DNA of 50,534 nt from a bacterium. Lineage in GTDB: Bacteria > UBP14 > UBA6098 > B30-G16. The translations under genes were made by a program, and so were the position numbers. Each line of letters begins with the position of its first letter. Within the stretch, counting starts at the first letter, position 1. The stretch spans positions 1 to 50,534 of the forward strand of contig JAUWMV010000015.1 of NCBI GenBank assembly GCA_030613005.1, in the 5' to 3' direction. The notes under the pieces were generated by a model. The model saw nothing but the letters and a program-made list of their open reading frames with translations, searched no databases and was not told the DNA's origin. Positions 35,072 through 43,800 of the stretch are shown piece after piece.

Positions 35072-35989
35072 TTAAAGTTTTATATTAGCGTCACCAGAAC
35101 CTAATGAAATTTTAACATCGGCACTGCCATCACCAAATTTAAACACCACCTGCCTAATCATTCTCAAAGAGCCTGTGGTTTCGTCAGAGATAATTTCAGC
35201 ACCATCAGGCAAACTGAGTTTTGCTTTTGGTCTAAGCTTTATCTCCACATTTGCGCCACCCTCAACAGCCAAATCCAGATCGCCATTGCCTATTTTGACA
35301 TTTATTTCATCAGTATTTGAAGCTTTAATATCAGCATCGCCATCACCAATAGTTGCAGTTAACTTGTTAGCGTTAACTTTGCAGTTAATATCACCTCTAC
35401 CCGATTTTAGGTCAATATTTTCAGCACTACTAACCATGTCTATATCACCCAAACCAGCGATAATATTTACATTTTGCAGGCTTAGATTGTCGAGTTTCAC
35501 ATCGCCTATTCCCGACTTCACATCCAGGTCGATATTAGCGGGGATTTCAGCGGCACCATCACCGTTTCCCACTACAAAATTTAGCACTCCACTTTTGAAT
35601 TTTATAACAGAAGTGTGTCCTCCGTCGAATCTTGGATATCCTTCAGTATTCTTAATATCGATATCCCCATTACCCATTACAATTTTAACTTTTTCCACCT
35701 CGGAAGGTTCGATCGGTGATGTGTGGCTTTTGCCTCCACCCATTATTTCGCCCATTTCACTACCTATAATAGGTCCAATTTTCGCACCGAACTGTTCTAG
35801 ATCTGGCGGATTAAAATCTAAATCTGGGTCATTTATGTAAATGAATTTACTCTTCTTCCCTTTTCTTCTTTGGCTTTTATAATGTTCCCGAGTTTCATCT
35901 TTCAGTGCGTTAAGAAGTTTCTCAGCTTGTTCAGCGGTTATTTTACCGTTCTCAAGCATTTCAAGGATTTTCTGTGTCTCAACTGACAT
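35072..35989 (-). CDS. DUF4097-family putative adhesin with N-terminal SHOCT-like module
   Basis: The protein has 305 residues. Residues 1-32 carry the helix-hairpin module (ETQKILEMLENGKITAEQAE). Residues about 95-305 form a repetitive beta structure with alternating D-I-x-x-G-x-G-D phrases (KIVMGNGDIDIKNTEG, SGIGDVKLDNLSLQNVNI, LKSGRGDINCKVNANKL). This is the DUF4097 beta-solenoid. No signal peptide or membrane helix is visible, so despite the family name it is probably cytoplasmic. It follows the DUF2089 regulator by about 11 bases. Confidence 0.82.
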   Translation of the reverse strand: MSVETQKILEMLENGKITAEQAEKLLNALKDETREHYKSQRRKGKKSKFIYINDPDLDFNPPDLEQFGAKIGPIIGSEMGEIMGGGKSHTSPIEPSEVEKVKIVMGNGDIDIKNTEGYPRFDGGHTSVIKFKSGVLNFVVGNGDGAAEIPANIDLDVKSGIGDVKLDNLSLQNVNIIAGLGDIDMVSSAENIDLKSGRGDINCKVNANKLTATIGDGDADIKASNTDEINVKIGNGDLDLAVEGGANVEIKLRPKAKLSLPDGAEIISDETTGSLRMIRQVVFKFGDGSADVKISLGSGDANIKL

Positions 35990-36000
35990 TTTATTTCCTC

Positions 36001-36369
36001 CTATTCAAGGTCTCTAATTTTATCTAAAGCTTCATCCACATTTAGTTCACCTCGATCGAGATATTCGAGAATTTCCAGAGCATCGGTCTTTTCTCTGTCG
36101 CGCATTGTAATTCCGAGAGTTTTACCAAGTTGCTCAATTCTGATCCTAGCGGTGGGTCTGCTAACACCGAGTGATTTAGCCACTTCACCGATATTGCCGT
36201 ATGAGGATATGAATAATTTTAGGATATTCATAAATCCTTTAGGCAATTCTAGTTCGGATTTACTCTGTTCAAATCTTCCAGAAATTTTCGTTCTACATCT
36301 GGGGCATGTATATTCAGTAACTTCTAAAAAAGTATTGCATGCTGGGCATCTCTCAAGAGATTTTTTCAT
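36001..36369 (-). CDS. DUF2089 family zinc-ribbon/HTH regulator
   Basis: The protein has 122 residues from the ATG at 36369, chosen because GGAGG lies eight bases upstream (a GTG three codons earlier is too close). The zinc ribbon is CPACNTFLEVTEYTCPRCRT. The helix-turn-helix (GNIGEVAKSLGVSRPTARIR) follows. The C-terminal segment ALEILEYLDRGELNVDEALD is again the helix-hairpin module found at the N-termini of the next two proteins. It is likely the regulator of this operon. A near-consensus promoter precedes it. Confidence 0.88.
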   Translation of the reverse strand: MKKSLERCPACNTFLEVTEYTCPRCRTKISGRFEQSKSELELPKGFMNILKLFISSYGNIGEVAKSLGVSRPTARIRIEQLGKTLGITMRDREKTDALEILEYLDRGELNVDEALDKIRDLE

Positions 36370-36390
36370 TCTTATCACCTCCGTACAAAA

Positions 36391-36418
36391 ATTAAAAGTG
36401 AAAATTAAATAATGTCAA
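36391..36418 (-). promoter_or_regulatory. promoter of the DUF2089-DUF4097-SHOCT-ispF unit
   Basis: Read leftwards, TTGACA (36418-36413), 16 bases, then TTTAAT (36396-36391), one mismatch from consensus. Transcription would start near 36384, about 15 bases before the ATG. Confidence 0.65.
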
Positions 36419-36497
36419 GTAATATTTTCAATAATATGAAATTAAATATAATATTTTAAATTATTCTTTGAATATAAATAATAATATTTAAATTATT

Positions 36498-38654
36498 CTA
36501 AGGTCGAGTTATAATTATTTCATCCAAATTGTATTGCAACCATACCGCACCATTCGACAAATACAACTTCTTATTATCCAAATATTGAATTCTATCATCG
36601 CAACTATCTGTTACCAAAATGGTTAACTCCGATTTTTGAGGAGAAATTAAACTGTATTTCAAATCGTCTTTTTCGGTAACTACAGTTGAAATATCACACG
36701 ATTTAAATTTATTTCCCAAGCTATCACGCTTAAATAGATGCTTTCGATTAGCAAAATTAATCATAATGTCTCCCTTAGGAGTTCGATGAATTGTTAGCCA
36801 ATTAAATTGAACACCCACTCTCGGATCAATATTAGCAATAATAGTATCTGGATTTAAACTTTCTGCGATTCTACGTCCCTCATATCGCCACAGAGTATTG
36901 TCGAGGTATATAAACATATCCGCTTTTTTGTGTTCCCGAGCAAGAAAGAACGGTTTGACTACATTTAAGTATTTATAAAAATCGCTATCGCATATAAGAG
37001 CTGTATTCCCTTTTTCGCTTTCGAAATATGCTGCGAAACCTTTTTCGACATTAAACAAAACGCAGTTATCGTAAGTTCGTGTTGTCTTTAATATCGGAAT
37101 CATAAGCAAAATAAATCCTATCAGAATGAAGAACTTAGCCCATTTACTTAAAGTAATGTTAAAGATGCCTATAATAAATAGATAAAAACCACAGATTGTC
37201 CATGTGGAAGGAGGAGCGATTGCGATATACTCGAATGGAATCCTATCGAAGAGTCTCACAACCAGAAGAATAAAATCCATTATAGATCCTGCGCAACAAA
37301 TACCGAATTTTCCTAATATTGGATGTATAAAGTATGCAAACAATCCCGCAAAACCGAAGTACAGACCGAATCCTACTGCAGGAAGCACAAATAGATTGAT
37401 TATTGGAGAAAGGATGTGGATCTGATGAAAGTTTGACGCAATAATTGGTATTATCGCCAATTGAGCCGAGACTGTGACGAAGAAAATGACAAGTATATAT
37501 GAAAGTATATTTCTACTTTCATGGAAGTTTAGCTTAAGTAAATATAAGATACGTGGTAAAAAATATAGAATTCCGATTACTGCTGCGAATGAAAGCTGAA
37601 AACCTACCTGAAAAATCTGTCTTGGAGCCAAGCTCAATATTAGAAGTGCAGCAGCACCTAAGGCGTTTAATGGATTCGTTCGTTTGTAAATTAACGGCGC
37701 TAAAAGTATGAAGACAGCCATTATGCTGGCTCTGACAACCGAGTCTCTCAGTCCGACAAACAAGCAATAGATACATAATCCTATCGCAATTAAAATTGCA
37801 ATTTGGGATCGACCTAACTTAAATCGCTGCAATATCCAGAATAGAATTGCTGCAACAATTCCAACATGTAATCCCGAAACAGCGAGAATATGATACACAC
37901 CCGCATTGCTGAATTTATCCTTAACATTATGTGGTAGACTGCTGCTTCTTCCGAAGATGATACCCTCTAAAAGCGCTCCGTTGTTTCCTGGCAATATCCC
38001 CTTTATTTTGATTGAGATTGTCTCTCTAAGTTGCGCTAATTTTTTCAGTAATGTGTATTTAAAATCAGATTTGACAAAATTAACATTCTTTCGATATGTC
38101 CACAAGAATCCCGATATTCCTTTGTTACGCAAATAGTTACCGTAGTTATGGATAAAGAAATTTGCTGCTGATTCCGGAACTAATTCAGGGATTCCTTTGA
38201 TTGCAATTTGATCGCCTATCTCTAATTTAGAACTGGGAATTATGAATATCAACACTTTCCCCGATGCCCTGTAATGCTTCTCATTTACACTAACCGATCG
38301 AATTCTCAGAGTGAATTTGGAAAAATTGGTTCTATGTTCTGGATAGTTCACAACTGTACCGCTGAATTCTGTGATATTATCGTAATTTCTCCATAGATTA
38401 CTGGGTTGTATTTGCGAAAGCGATATCCTGAAAACTCCGGCGGCAAAAAAGGCTATGAGTATAGCAAGGATTCTAATTGTTTTTCTATCAGTTTGTGTAG
38501 CAAATATTGCCAATATAACTGCAAGGATAGAGATCAATATTAATTGCGAGATAGGTATCGAGTTGCCGTTCCCAACAATTATTCCCAGCGCAAAGCAAGC
38601 CGATATTACCAACAGTGGAGCGTAAACTGATTTAGGAACGACAGTTCGTTTCAC
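36498..38654 (-). CDS. comEC: ComEC/Rec2-type DNA uptake channel protein
   Basis: The protein has 718 residues. N-terminal membrane helices and a DUF4131-type soluble domain (FSGTVVNYPEHRTNFSKFTL, KVLIFIIPSSKLEIGDQIAI) are followed by the competence domain. That domain holds GNNGALLEGIIFGRSSSLPH, VYHILAVSGLHVGIVAAILF and FVGLRDSVVRASIMAVFILL. ComEC carries single-stranded DNA across the inner membrane in natural transformation. The C-terminal 190 residues are soluble but show no HxHxDH metallo-beta-lactamase motif, so this is a short-tailed form. It stands alone. No comEA or pilus gene is near. Confidence 0.92.
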   Translation of the reverse strand: MKRTVVPKSVYAPLLVISACFALGIIVGNGNSIPISQLILISILAVILAIFATQTDRKTIRILAILIAFFAAGVFRISLSQIQPSNLWRNYDNITEFSGTVVNYPEHRTNFSKFTLRIRSVSVNEKHYRASGKVLIFIIPSSKLEIGDQIAIKGIPELVPESAANFFIHNYGNYLRNKGISGFLWTYRKNVNFVKSDFKYTLLKKLAQLRETISIKIKGILPGNNGALLEGIIFGRSSSLPHNVKDKFSNAGVYHILAVSGLHVGIVAAILFWILQRFKLGRSQIAILIAIGLCIYCLFVGLRDSVVRASIMAVFILLAPLIYKRTNPLNALGAAALLILSLAPRQIFQVGFQLSFAAVIGILYFLPRILYLLKLNFHESRNILSYILVIFFVTVSAQLAIIPIIASNFHQIHILSPIINLFVLPAVGFGLYFGFAGLFAYFIHPILGKFGICCAGSIMDFILLVVRLFDRIPFEYIAIAPPSTWTICGFYLFIIGIFNITLSKWAKFFILIGFILLMIPILKTTRTYDNCVLFNVEKGFAAYFESEKGNTALICDSDFYKYLNVVKPFFLAREHKKADMFIYLDNTLWRYEGRRIAESLNPDTIIANIDPRVGVQFNWLTIHRTPKGDIMINFANRKHLFKRDSLGNKFKSCDISTVVTEKDDLKYSLISPQKSELTILVTDSCDDRIQYLDNKKLYLSNGAVWLQYNLDEIIITRP

Positions 38655-39091
38655 TGCACAACTCCTATTATTCTTATTTTATTAGAACCAATTCGAGTAA
38701 GTATCCAGAATTTTTGATATAATTTTTAGGGAAATATATATCATAATAGGAAACTTCATCCAAATAAATTACTGATATCAAACGCTTTTTTATTCGATTG
38801 AGAAGTGTAGAAACTTTTGTAAATGTGGATTGTCGAAGTGGTCAGACCTTTTGGAAAGCACTGTCTTGCAAAAGCATAAAAAAATATTATATTAGCGAGC
38901 AGGATTGGGACAATTTCAAGGAAGAGCAAGAAACGGCGCGGGATATGGAGGGTATTCGGAAATCTGGATTGTTGAAATTGTGTAGCACATAAGCAAAAGC
39001 CGTGCTCGGGAGGTAGGGCTTAGGTTTTTCACTTGCCCAAAAAGAACGGATGAGGTATATTTGGGATCGAGAAAATGCAATAGGAGATGAA
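38655..39091. other. 437-base spacer upstream of the dCTP deaminase operon
   Basis: The left part is AT-rich and must hold the comEC promoter. A 64-codon frame at 38798-38992 (ending EGIRKSGLLKLCST) has no Shine-Dalgarno sequence, and the family is not recognised. It may be a remnant. From about 38820 the base composition becomes richer in GC. No clear promoter for the rightward operon was seen. Confidence 0.4.
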
Positions 39092-40297
39092 ATGCCCAAT
39101 GATGAAATTAAACAATGGAGTCCCGGAGTTCTTTGTAGAAAGCAACTGAAATTCCTTTGTGATAATGACCAGATTCATGGTGTGAATAAACCTAATACCT
39201 GTTGTGGCTTATCGTCCATAGATTTATGCTTAAGCGATGAGGCTTATGATATGATTGAGGGTTCTGTGAAACCTGCTGGCAAGGATGAATATTATAGTAC
39301 TATGCTTAGAAATAACAATTTGGCTATAAAATTGGATCCAGAACGAGGCGAAATTTTTCTATTGAAGAAAGGTAACACTTATGTATTTAGATTAATGGAA
39401 AAATTGCAGATAGGGAAATATCCTTATATTCATGGACAAGCCACTGCTAAAAGCACGATAGGACGAGTAGATGTATTGGCTAGACTAATTGTTGATGGTA
39501 TGGATTGCTATGACTCTTTTGAACCAAAGAATATTAATGGTGATATGTATTTAGAAATATCACCTATCACTTTTGATGTACGGGTAAAACCTGGAATAGC
39601 TCTAACCCAATTGCGCTTATTCAAAGGTGAACCTGAAAATTCACTTGTTAAAAAAAATGAAATAGAATTATATGGAGAAAACATTCTCAACCCCAATAAT
39701 GATGAATATACACTATCAGTTGATTTAAGTAATTGCGATATTCGCAATGTGACGGAAGCAACTGCTGCATTTTTCGCAAGAAGGCATGAAAGAAATGGTG
39801 ATAAATTAACTCCCATCGATTTGTGGGTTAAGGGAAAATCAAAAAGAAAAAAAAGACCATGTGAATATTGGCTTTTCCAAAAATCCAATAATAATCGACT
39901 CAAAATTGAAAATGCGGCATTTTATATATTAAGATCAATGGAAAAAATTGCTCTTCCTCATACACTTGCAATTTATTGCAAGGCGATGGATGAAACTATT
40001 GGTGAAATGAGAATTCATTATGCAGGTTTTGTTCATCCATTCTTTGGTCTAAATCGTGAGGATCAAAAAGTTGGAACCCCGTTGATTTTTGAAGTAAGAG
40101 GACATGATTTAGATGTTTCCTTAGGACATGGTGAAAAAATGGCTAAGTTACAGTTTTACCGTATGTCAGAAAGTCCAAGAAAGCCAAAATCAAAACCGTA
40201 TGATAACCAGACGCTAAAATTATCTGATTTATTCTTAGATTGGCCCAAAAAAATACAAGTTGGATCTGATGGCAAAGTGAAACCAATAGAAGATTAA
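39092..40297 (+). CDS. tandem-domain dCTP deaminase (2'-deoxycytidine 5'-triphosphate deaminase family), candidate defence enzyme
   Basis: ATG 39092 follows AGGAG. The frame opens earlier, but residue 8 of this start (WSPGVLCRKQLKFL) aligns with the family N-terminus. The protein has 401 residues in two DCD/dUTPase-fold halves. Half 1 has K120-S-T-I-G-R125 and the catalytic-type Glu155 in GDMYLEISPITF. Half 2 has ENAAFYILRSMEKIALPHTL, then ETIGEMRIHYAGFVHPFFG and IFEVRGHDLDVSLGHGE. This matches the long dCTP deaminases known mainly from alphaproteobacteria (PF06559). Such enzymes convert dCTP to dUTP; stand-alone dCTP deaminases are known to deplete dCTP in phage defence. A Lys/Arg-rich insert (WVKGKSKRKKRP) lies between the halves. 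It is followed 16 bases later by a GNAT-ASCH gene. Confidence 0.82.
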   Translation: MPNDEIKQWSPGVLCRKQLKFLCDNDQIHGVNKPNTCCGLSSIDLCLSDEAYDMIEGSVKPAGKDEYYSTMLRNNNLAIKLDPERGEIFLLKKGNTYVFRLMEKLQIGKYPYIHGQATAKSTIGRVDVLARLIVDGMDCYDSFEPKNINGDMYLEISPITFDVRVKPGIALTQLRLFKGEPENSLVKKNEIELYGENILNPNNDEYTLSVDLSNCDIRNVTEATAAFFARRHERNGDKLTPIDLWVKGKSKRKKRPCEYWLFQKSNNNRLKIENAAFYILRSMEKIALPHTLAIYCKAMDETIGEMRIHYAGFVHPFFGLNREDQKVGTPLIFEVRGHDLDVSLGHGEKMAKLQFYRMSESPRKPKSKPYDNQTLKLSDLFLDWPKKIQVGSDGKVKPIED

Positions 40298-40313
40298 CTT
40301 ATTGGAGGAGGAA

Positions 40314-41372
40314 ATGTCAGAGCTTATACCAAAAACTGATATAAGAATAGTAAAATTTGATGGGGATAATATCATTACTGACCATGAGAGTTTCACAGAT
40401 TTTGAGGAACTGGTTGAGAGTAATGAAAACATGTATCCCGGTATTGATAAATGGTTCCAAAAAAAAGTTATCCCAGGAATTAGAACGGCAGAAAGGGTCG
40501 CCTATATCGCATATGCAGATGATATTCCTGTTATATCTGCAATTGTGAAAAAAGGAGATAGCTCAAAATTTTGTCATCTGAAAATCAGTGAATCTTTTCA
40601 GAACAGTAGTTTTGGGGATTTATTTTTTACCTTAATGGCTTTTGAAGTAAGAAAAATAGCAGAGGAAATCCATTTTACATTACCGGAAAGCCTTTGGGAA
40701 CTGAAGAAAGATTTTTTCAAGTCATTTGGCTTTGATGAATTTACCGAAGCTTCCGACCAATATCGTTTGTTTGAAACAGAACTGCTATGTTCTGCTTCTT
40801 TAAGCAAAGTTTGGGAATGTGTTATGAAGAAAATACCAAAGCTGAAATATATGTATACAATCGGTGGTTTCTCCACAGACAATGGATTGGTTTTTAGCAT
40901 TCACCATCAACATGCCAAAAATATAATGTTGGGGAAGAAACGAGTAGAAATTCGTAGAAGGTTTTCCAAAAAATGGATTAATCACAGAATAGCAATATAT
41001 GCAACTGATCCTGCTAGATCAATTGTTGGCGAGGCTACAATATTCGATGTAGATAAAGGTGAACCAACTGAGATTTGGGAGAAATATGGTCATGATATAA
41101 GCTGCACTGAAAAGGAATTCTATGATTATTCAAAAGGTACGAAAATACTATTCGCAATAATATTAGGTGATGTAAAACCCTATCCAGCACCAATATTTCT
41201 TTCGCAACTCGCTCATATTCTGAAGAGCGATCTAAGACCTCCGCAATCATATTACACAATGAAAAAGAACGAGGAATGGGCTACTGCTATTTCAATATCT
41301 TCCCTCCTTTTTGGAGGAAGAATGACTACTCGAGATAACCAAAATCAAAGTTTAAATTTAGTCTACATTTAA
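40314..41372 (+). CDS. GNAT acetyltransferase-like domain fused to an ASCH (PUA-like) domain
   Basis: ATG 40314 follows GGAGGAG. The protein has 352 residues. Residues about 1-160 look like a GNAT fold (ERVAYIAYADDIPVISAIVK, GDLFFTLMAFEVRKIAEEIH, FFKSFGFDEF). Residues about 185-300 are an ASCH domain with the signature LGKKRVEIRRRF (G-x-K-x-x-E-x-R) and VGEATIFDVDKGEP. ASCH domains bind RNA or modified nucleosides, and E. coli YqfB, an ASCH protein, hydrolyses N4-acetylcytidine. Its tight coupling to a dCTP deaminase suggests a joint role around cytosine nucleotides. That role is inference. Confidence 0.7.
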   Translation: MSELIPKTDIRIVKFDGDNIITDHESFTDFEELVESNENMYPGIDKWFQKKVIPGIRTAERVAYIAYADDIPVISAIVKKGDSSKFCHLKISESFQNSSFGDLFFTLMAFEVRKIAEEIHFTLPESLWELKKDFFKSFGFDEFTEASDQYRLFETELLCSASLSKVWECVMKKIPKLKYMYTIGGFSTDNGLVFSIHHQHAKNIMLGKKRVEIRRRFSKKWINHRIAIYATDPARSIVGEATIFDVDKGEPTEIWEKYGHDISCTEKEFYDYSKGTKILFAIILGDVKPYPAPIFLSQLAHILKSDLRPPQSYYTMKKNEEWATAISISSLLFGGRMTTRDNQNQSLNLVYI

Positions 41373-41452
41373 TCCCATGAATACACTCTACTTCTTCAAC
41401 AACCCCTTTTACCCCCTAAGGGGTACATCTGGTGGGATTGGTGCAGTTTGTA

Positions 41453-41488
41453 TTGTCCTCCCATTGGGTGAAAATGTCTGGAGGACAA
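41453..41488. repeat. inverted repeat after the dCTP deaminase operon
   Basis: TTGTCCTCC (41453-41461) pairs perfectly with GGAGGACAA (41480-41488) across an 18-base loop. It is preceded by ACCCCCTAAGGGGT at 41411. There is no T run, so a repeat remnant is more likely than a terminator. Confidence 0.5.
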
Positions 41489-41539
41489 AAGAGGGATAAA
41501 GCAAAAGGAGTGATTTTCGCTTGAGAAGGAGGTAATAAA

Positions 41540-41992
41540 ATGGATTTGTTTACCGGAATTCGAAAAGGAGTATTTAAACCAGCAACGATATTTTATGCTT
41601 TAGTAGGAGTTTTTGCTGTGATAGCATGTGTAATTGCAATTCCAGCATTTCCAAGAAATATAAAGATTCCTTTTTTTATCATCTTTGGAACTGCCTTCTT
41701 CTTACTAGGTTTAGCATTGATTTTTTTCACTCGAAAGCAAAAAGTGGGAGGATGGCTTAAAAAGTTTCTAATATTAACTGGAGCTTCCTCTTCAGGATTT
41801 TTTATCTTTGCTATTTTGCACAATGTCATTTATGGTCTGTTTATTCTCTTGTTCGGCGAGGAGTTTTGGAACTTTTGCGGAGGAGACGAGCCCTTCTTCT
41901 TCACCCTAGCAGTTTTAGTATGCCCAATAGGTTTTTTGGTTGGTGTAGTTGGCAGTATAGTGCTATTTATTAAAAAAAGAAAAAGTAGGTAA
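41540..41992 (+). CDS. small integral membrane protein of unknown function
   Basis: The 150-residue protein has four hydrophobic helices: IFYALVGVFAVIACVIAI, FFIIFGTAFFLLGLALIFF, ILTGASSSGFFIFAILHNVI, and FTLAVLVCPIGFLVGVVGSI. Both ends are positive. AGAAGGAGG precedes the ATG. The family is not recognised. It lies between the GNAT-ASCH gene and the restriction-type nuclease, in the same orientation, and could be either an accessory membrane component of the island or unrelated. Confidence 0.65.
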   Translation: MDLFTGIRKGVFKPATIFYALVGVFAVIACVIAIPAFPRNIKIPFFIIFGTAFFLLGLALIFFTRKQKVGGWLKKFLILTGASSSGFFIFAILHNVIYGLFILLFGEEFWNFCGGDEPFFFTLAVLVCPIGFLVGVVGSIVLFIKKRKSR

Positions 41993-42030
41993 GGAAATGA
42001 CCAAATTCAAAAACACCTATACTACTTTGA

Positions 42031-42241
42031 CAACCCCCTAATTCACTACGCTTCGCTCCGTGAATTTGTCCCCCTTAATAAGAGGGACAGACCTTGTGCG
42101 TAGTGAAAGGTCAGGGGGTTGAAATCCCAGTTAATCCGCTAATCTGCGTAATCCGCGGTTCAGACATATTTATTTCGCATTGCGCAAATCGATTTTAAAC
42201 TTTATTTATAAGAGTAAGTGGAGAAAAAGAAATAAAATAGG
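42031..42241. repeat. dispersed multi-hairpin repeat, copy B (variant hairpins plus conserved tail)
   Basis: The left part (42031-42121) is a nest of inverted repeats. CAACCCCCT (42031-42039) pairs with AGGGGGTTG (42113-42121). CACTACGC (42044-42051) pairs with GCGTAGTG (42098-42105). AATTCAC (42040-42046) also pairs with GTGAATT (42060-42066). The right part (42131-42241) is a tail containing TAATCCGCGGTTCAGACATA and TTTATTTCGCATTGCGCA. It is shared with copy D (48632-48745), and its first 45 bases with copy C. The tail ends at the Shine-Dalgarno sequence of the nuclease gene. Confidence 0.78.
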
Positions 42242-42252
42242 AGGAGTAGAAA

Positions 42253-43800
42253 ATGAAGTTCGAGGAGGTAATAGACAATATTAAGAATGTTACTGAGTTA
42301 AGAAGATTTGCGAGTGCACATGTTGTTGATTACAGTAACCTAAATGAAGATAGACTCAGGGAGGCAGTAAAAAAAGTAAAACCACAATACTTGCATCCAG
42401 AAACTGTGAAAAATAGCATTGAAAAAGCTTTCTATGGAGAAATAGATCTTGACCGAAGAGTTCTATCGAAAATCATCATTTGGAACATATTATTAGAAGA
42501 AGTGGGTTTCGCATTGCCATCAGATGTTCTGGAAGAAAGGGTCATAGCATTTGAACAAATGTTGATAGATAGGTCTAATGAGTTGGACACTTATGTGTTG
42601 GCTGGAAGTAAGCAGTCGGATCGTTATGCAAATTTAGAGCACTATAAATTTGTTCTCAGTGTAGCTTGGGAACACAGGGACACAAAATCGCCTGATGAAG
42701 CAAATCTTTTGAGAAGACTTCGCAATAAATTTCAAATTACTGAATATGAACATCGTATTCTTGAAACCAAACTCGGAAAATTTCCTAAAGCTAATAATGA
42801 ACTACATACAAGGACAGAAGTATCTAAGGTTCGCATATACCTTCAAAATGAAGGTCTGCTTGTAGGGATAAAAGATGATAACAGAAAGTCATTTGATATT
42901 ATCCCTGAAGAATTGGCACAGGTAATAAGAGAAGTTCTTGGTAAGGAGATCAGGACCGAAGGATATGAATTACTCTTGGGACTTAAAGAGCTAAAAAGGA
43001 AGACCACTCTACAAGAAATTTTATCCAAGAATGGGTATAATGACCTTTCCTATGATAAAGTTGATAACCTTAAACAAAAGATAATACACCGCATAGCACC
43101 TTCTATTGCGTTAGAGATACTAAATAATGATCAACTATATAATATTTGTTCTGAATTAGGTATAGCTGTAAGCGGTTCAAAATCTGAAAGAATAGTACGG
43201 ATAATCGAATACTTCGACAAAATGCAAATCAAAACCAAGGATGCAGAAGACCCAAGAGCAGTTTACTACGAACATTTTGTGGAGCTTGCATATAGAAATA
43301 GAGAATTACTCAGAGCAAAGGGCATAATAGAAAAAGATCTTCAAATGGAACACTACTTTGAAGAAGCCACGCAATATTTATTTGAGGAAATGCTAAACCA
43401 TAATCCCCTTAACCAACCAGGATCGAATCGTCCCGATGGTCTTATCAGCTTTAAGGATATGTATCTGATGTGGGACAACAAGTCCAAAGAAGAACCTGGT
43501 TTAGTAAACTTGAAAGATCATATAAAACAATTTGATGGTTATATGAATAATTCGGATAAGCCTGTTCCTATTTTCCTTGTAATTGCACCTGATTTCACAC
43601 CAGAATCTGAGTTATTGTCTATTACATATTCAGCGAAGAATATAAATAGGAGTATAGTTTTGATTACTGCTGCTGAGCTTAAAGCAATCGCCGAGAAATG
43701 GAACTGTGAAAGCAACAAACGCCGAGATGAGCCTTTTCCACTTGGTCTGTTTGGAAACTCCGGTAGATTCAACCAGAAGATCGTAGACCAGTTGATATAA
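42253..43800 (+). CDS. PD-(D/E)xK restriction-type endonuclease with SAP-like segment
   Basis: The 515-residue protein has Shine-Dalgarno AGGAGGAG upstream. A mostly helical N-terminal region comes first. Residues about 298-332 (YNICSELGIAVSGSKSERIV, RIIEYFDKM) resemble a SAP DNA-binding motif. The C-terminal nuclease core shows D395 in SNRPDGLISF and D408-N-K410 in YLMWDNKSKEE. FLVIAPDFTPESELL and SIVLITAAELKAIAEKW follow, as in FokI-like and other restriction endonuclease folds. No methyltransferase gene is attached, so it may be a modification-dependent or stand-alone defence nuclease. It is bracketed by repeat copies B and C. Confidence 0.72.
   Translation: MKFEEVIDNIKNVTELRRFASAHVVDYSNLNEDRLREAVKKVKPQYLHPETVKNSIEKAFYGEIDLDRRVLSKIIIWNILLEEVGFALPSDVLEERVIAFEQMLIDRSNELDTYVLAGSKQSDRYANLEHYKFVLSVAWEHRDTKSPDEANLLRRLRNKFQITEYEHRILETKLGKFPKANNELHTRTEVSKVRIYLQNEGLLVGIKDDNRKSFDIIPEELAQVIREVLGKEIRTEGYELLLGLKELKRKTTLQEILSKNGYNDLSYDKVDNLKQKIIHRIAPSIALEILNNDQLYNICSELGIAVSGSKSERIVRIIEYFDKMQIKTKDAEDPRAVYYEHFVELAYRNRELLRAKGIIEKDLQMEHYFEEATQYLFEEMLNHNPLNQPGSNRPDGLISFKDMYLMWDNKSKEEPGLVNLKDHIKQFDGYMNNSDKPVPIFLVIAPDFTPESELLSITYSAKNINRSIVLITAAELKAIAEKWNCESNKRRDEPFPLGLFGNSGRFNQKIVDQLI

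Noticed and set aside
38798-38992. 64-codon frame upstream of the dCTP deaminase operon
   Set aside because: No Shine-Dalgarno sequence, no recognised family and a frame also open on the other strand; kept only as a note in the spacer entry.
41379-41420. MNTLYF reading after the GNAT-ASCH gene as a methyltransferase start
   Set aside because: The similarity to the 50478 gene covers only about six codons and the frame continues into repeat sequence.
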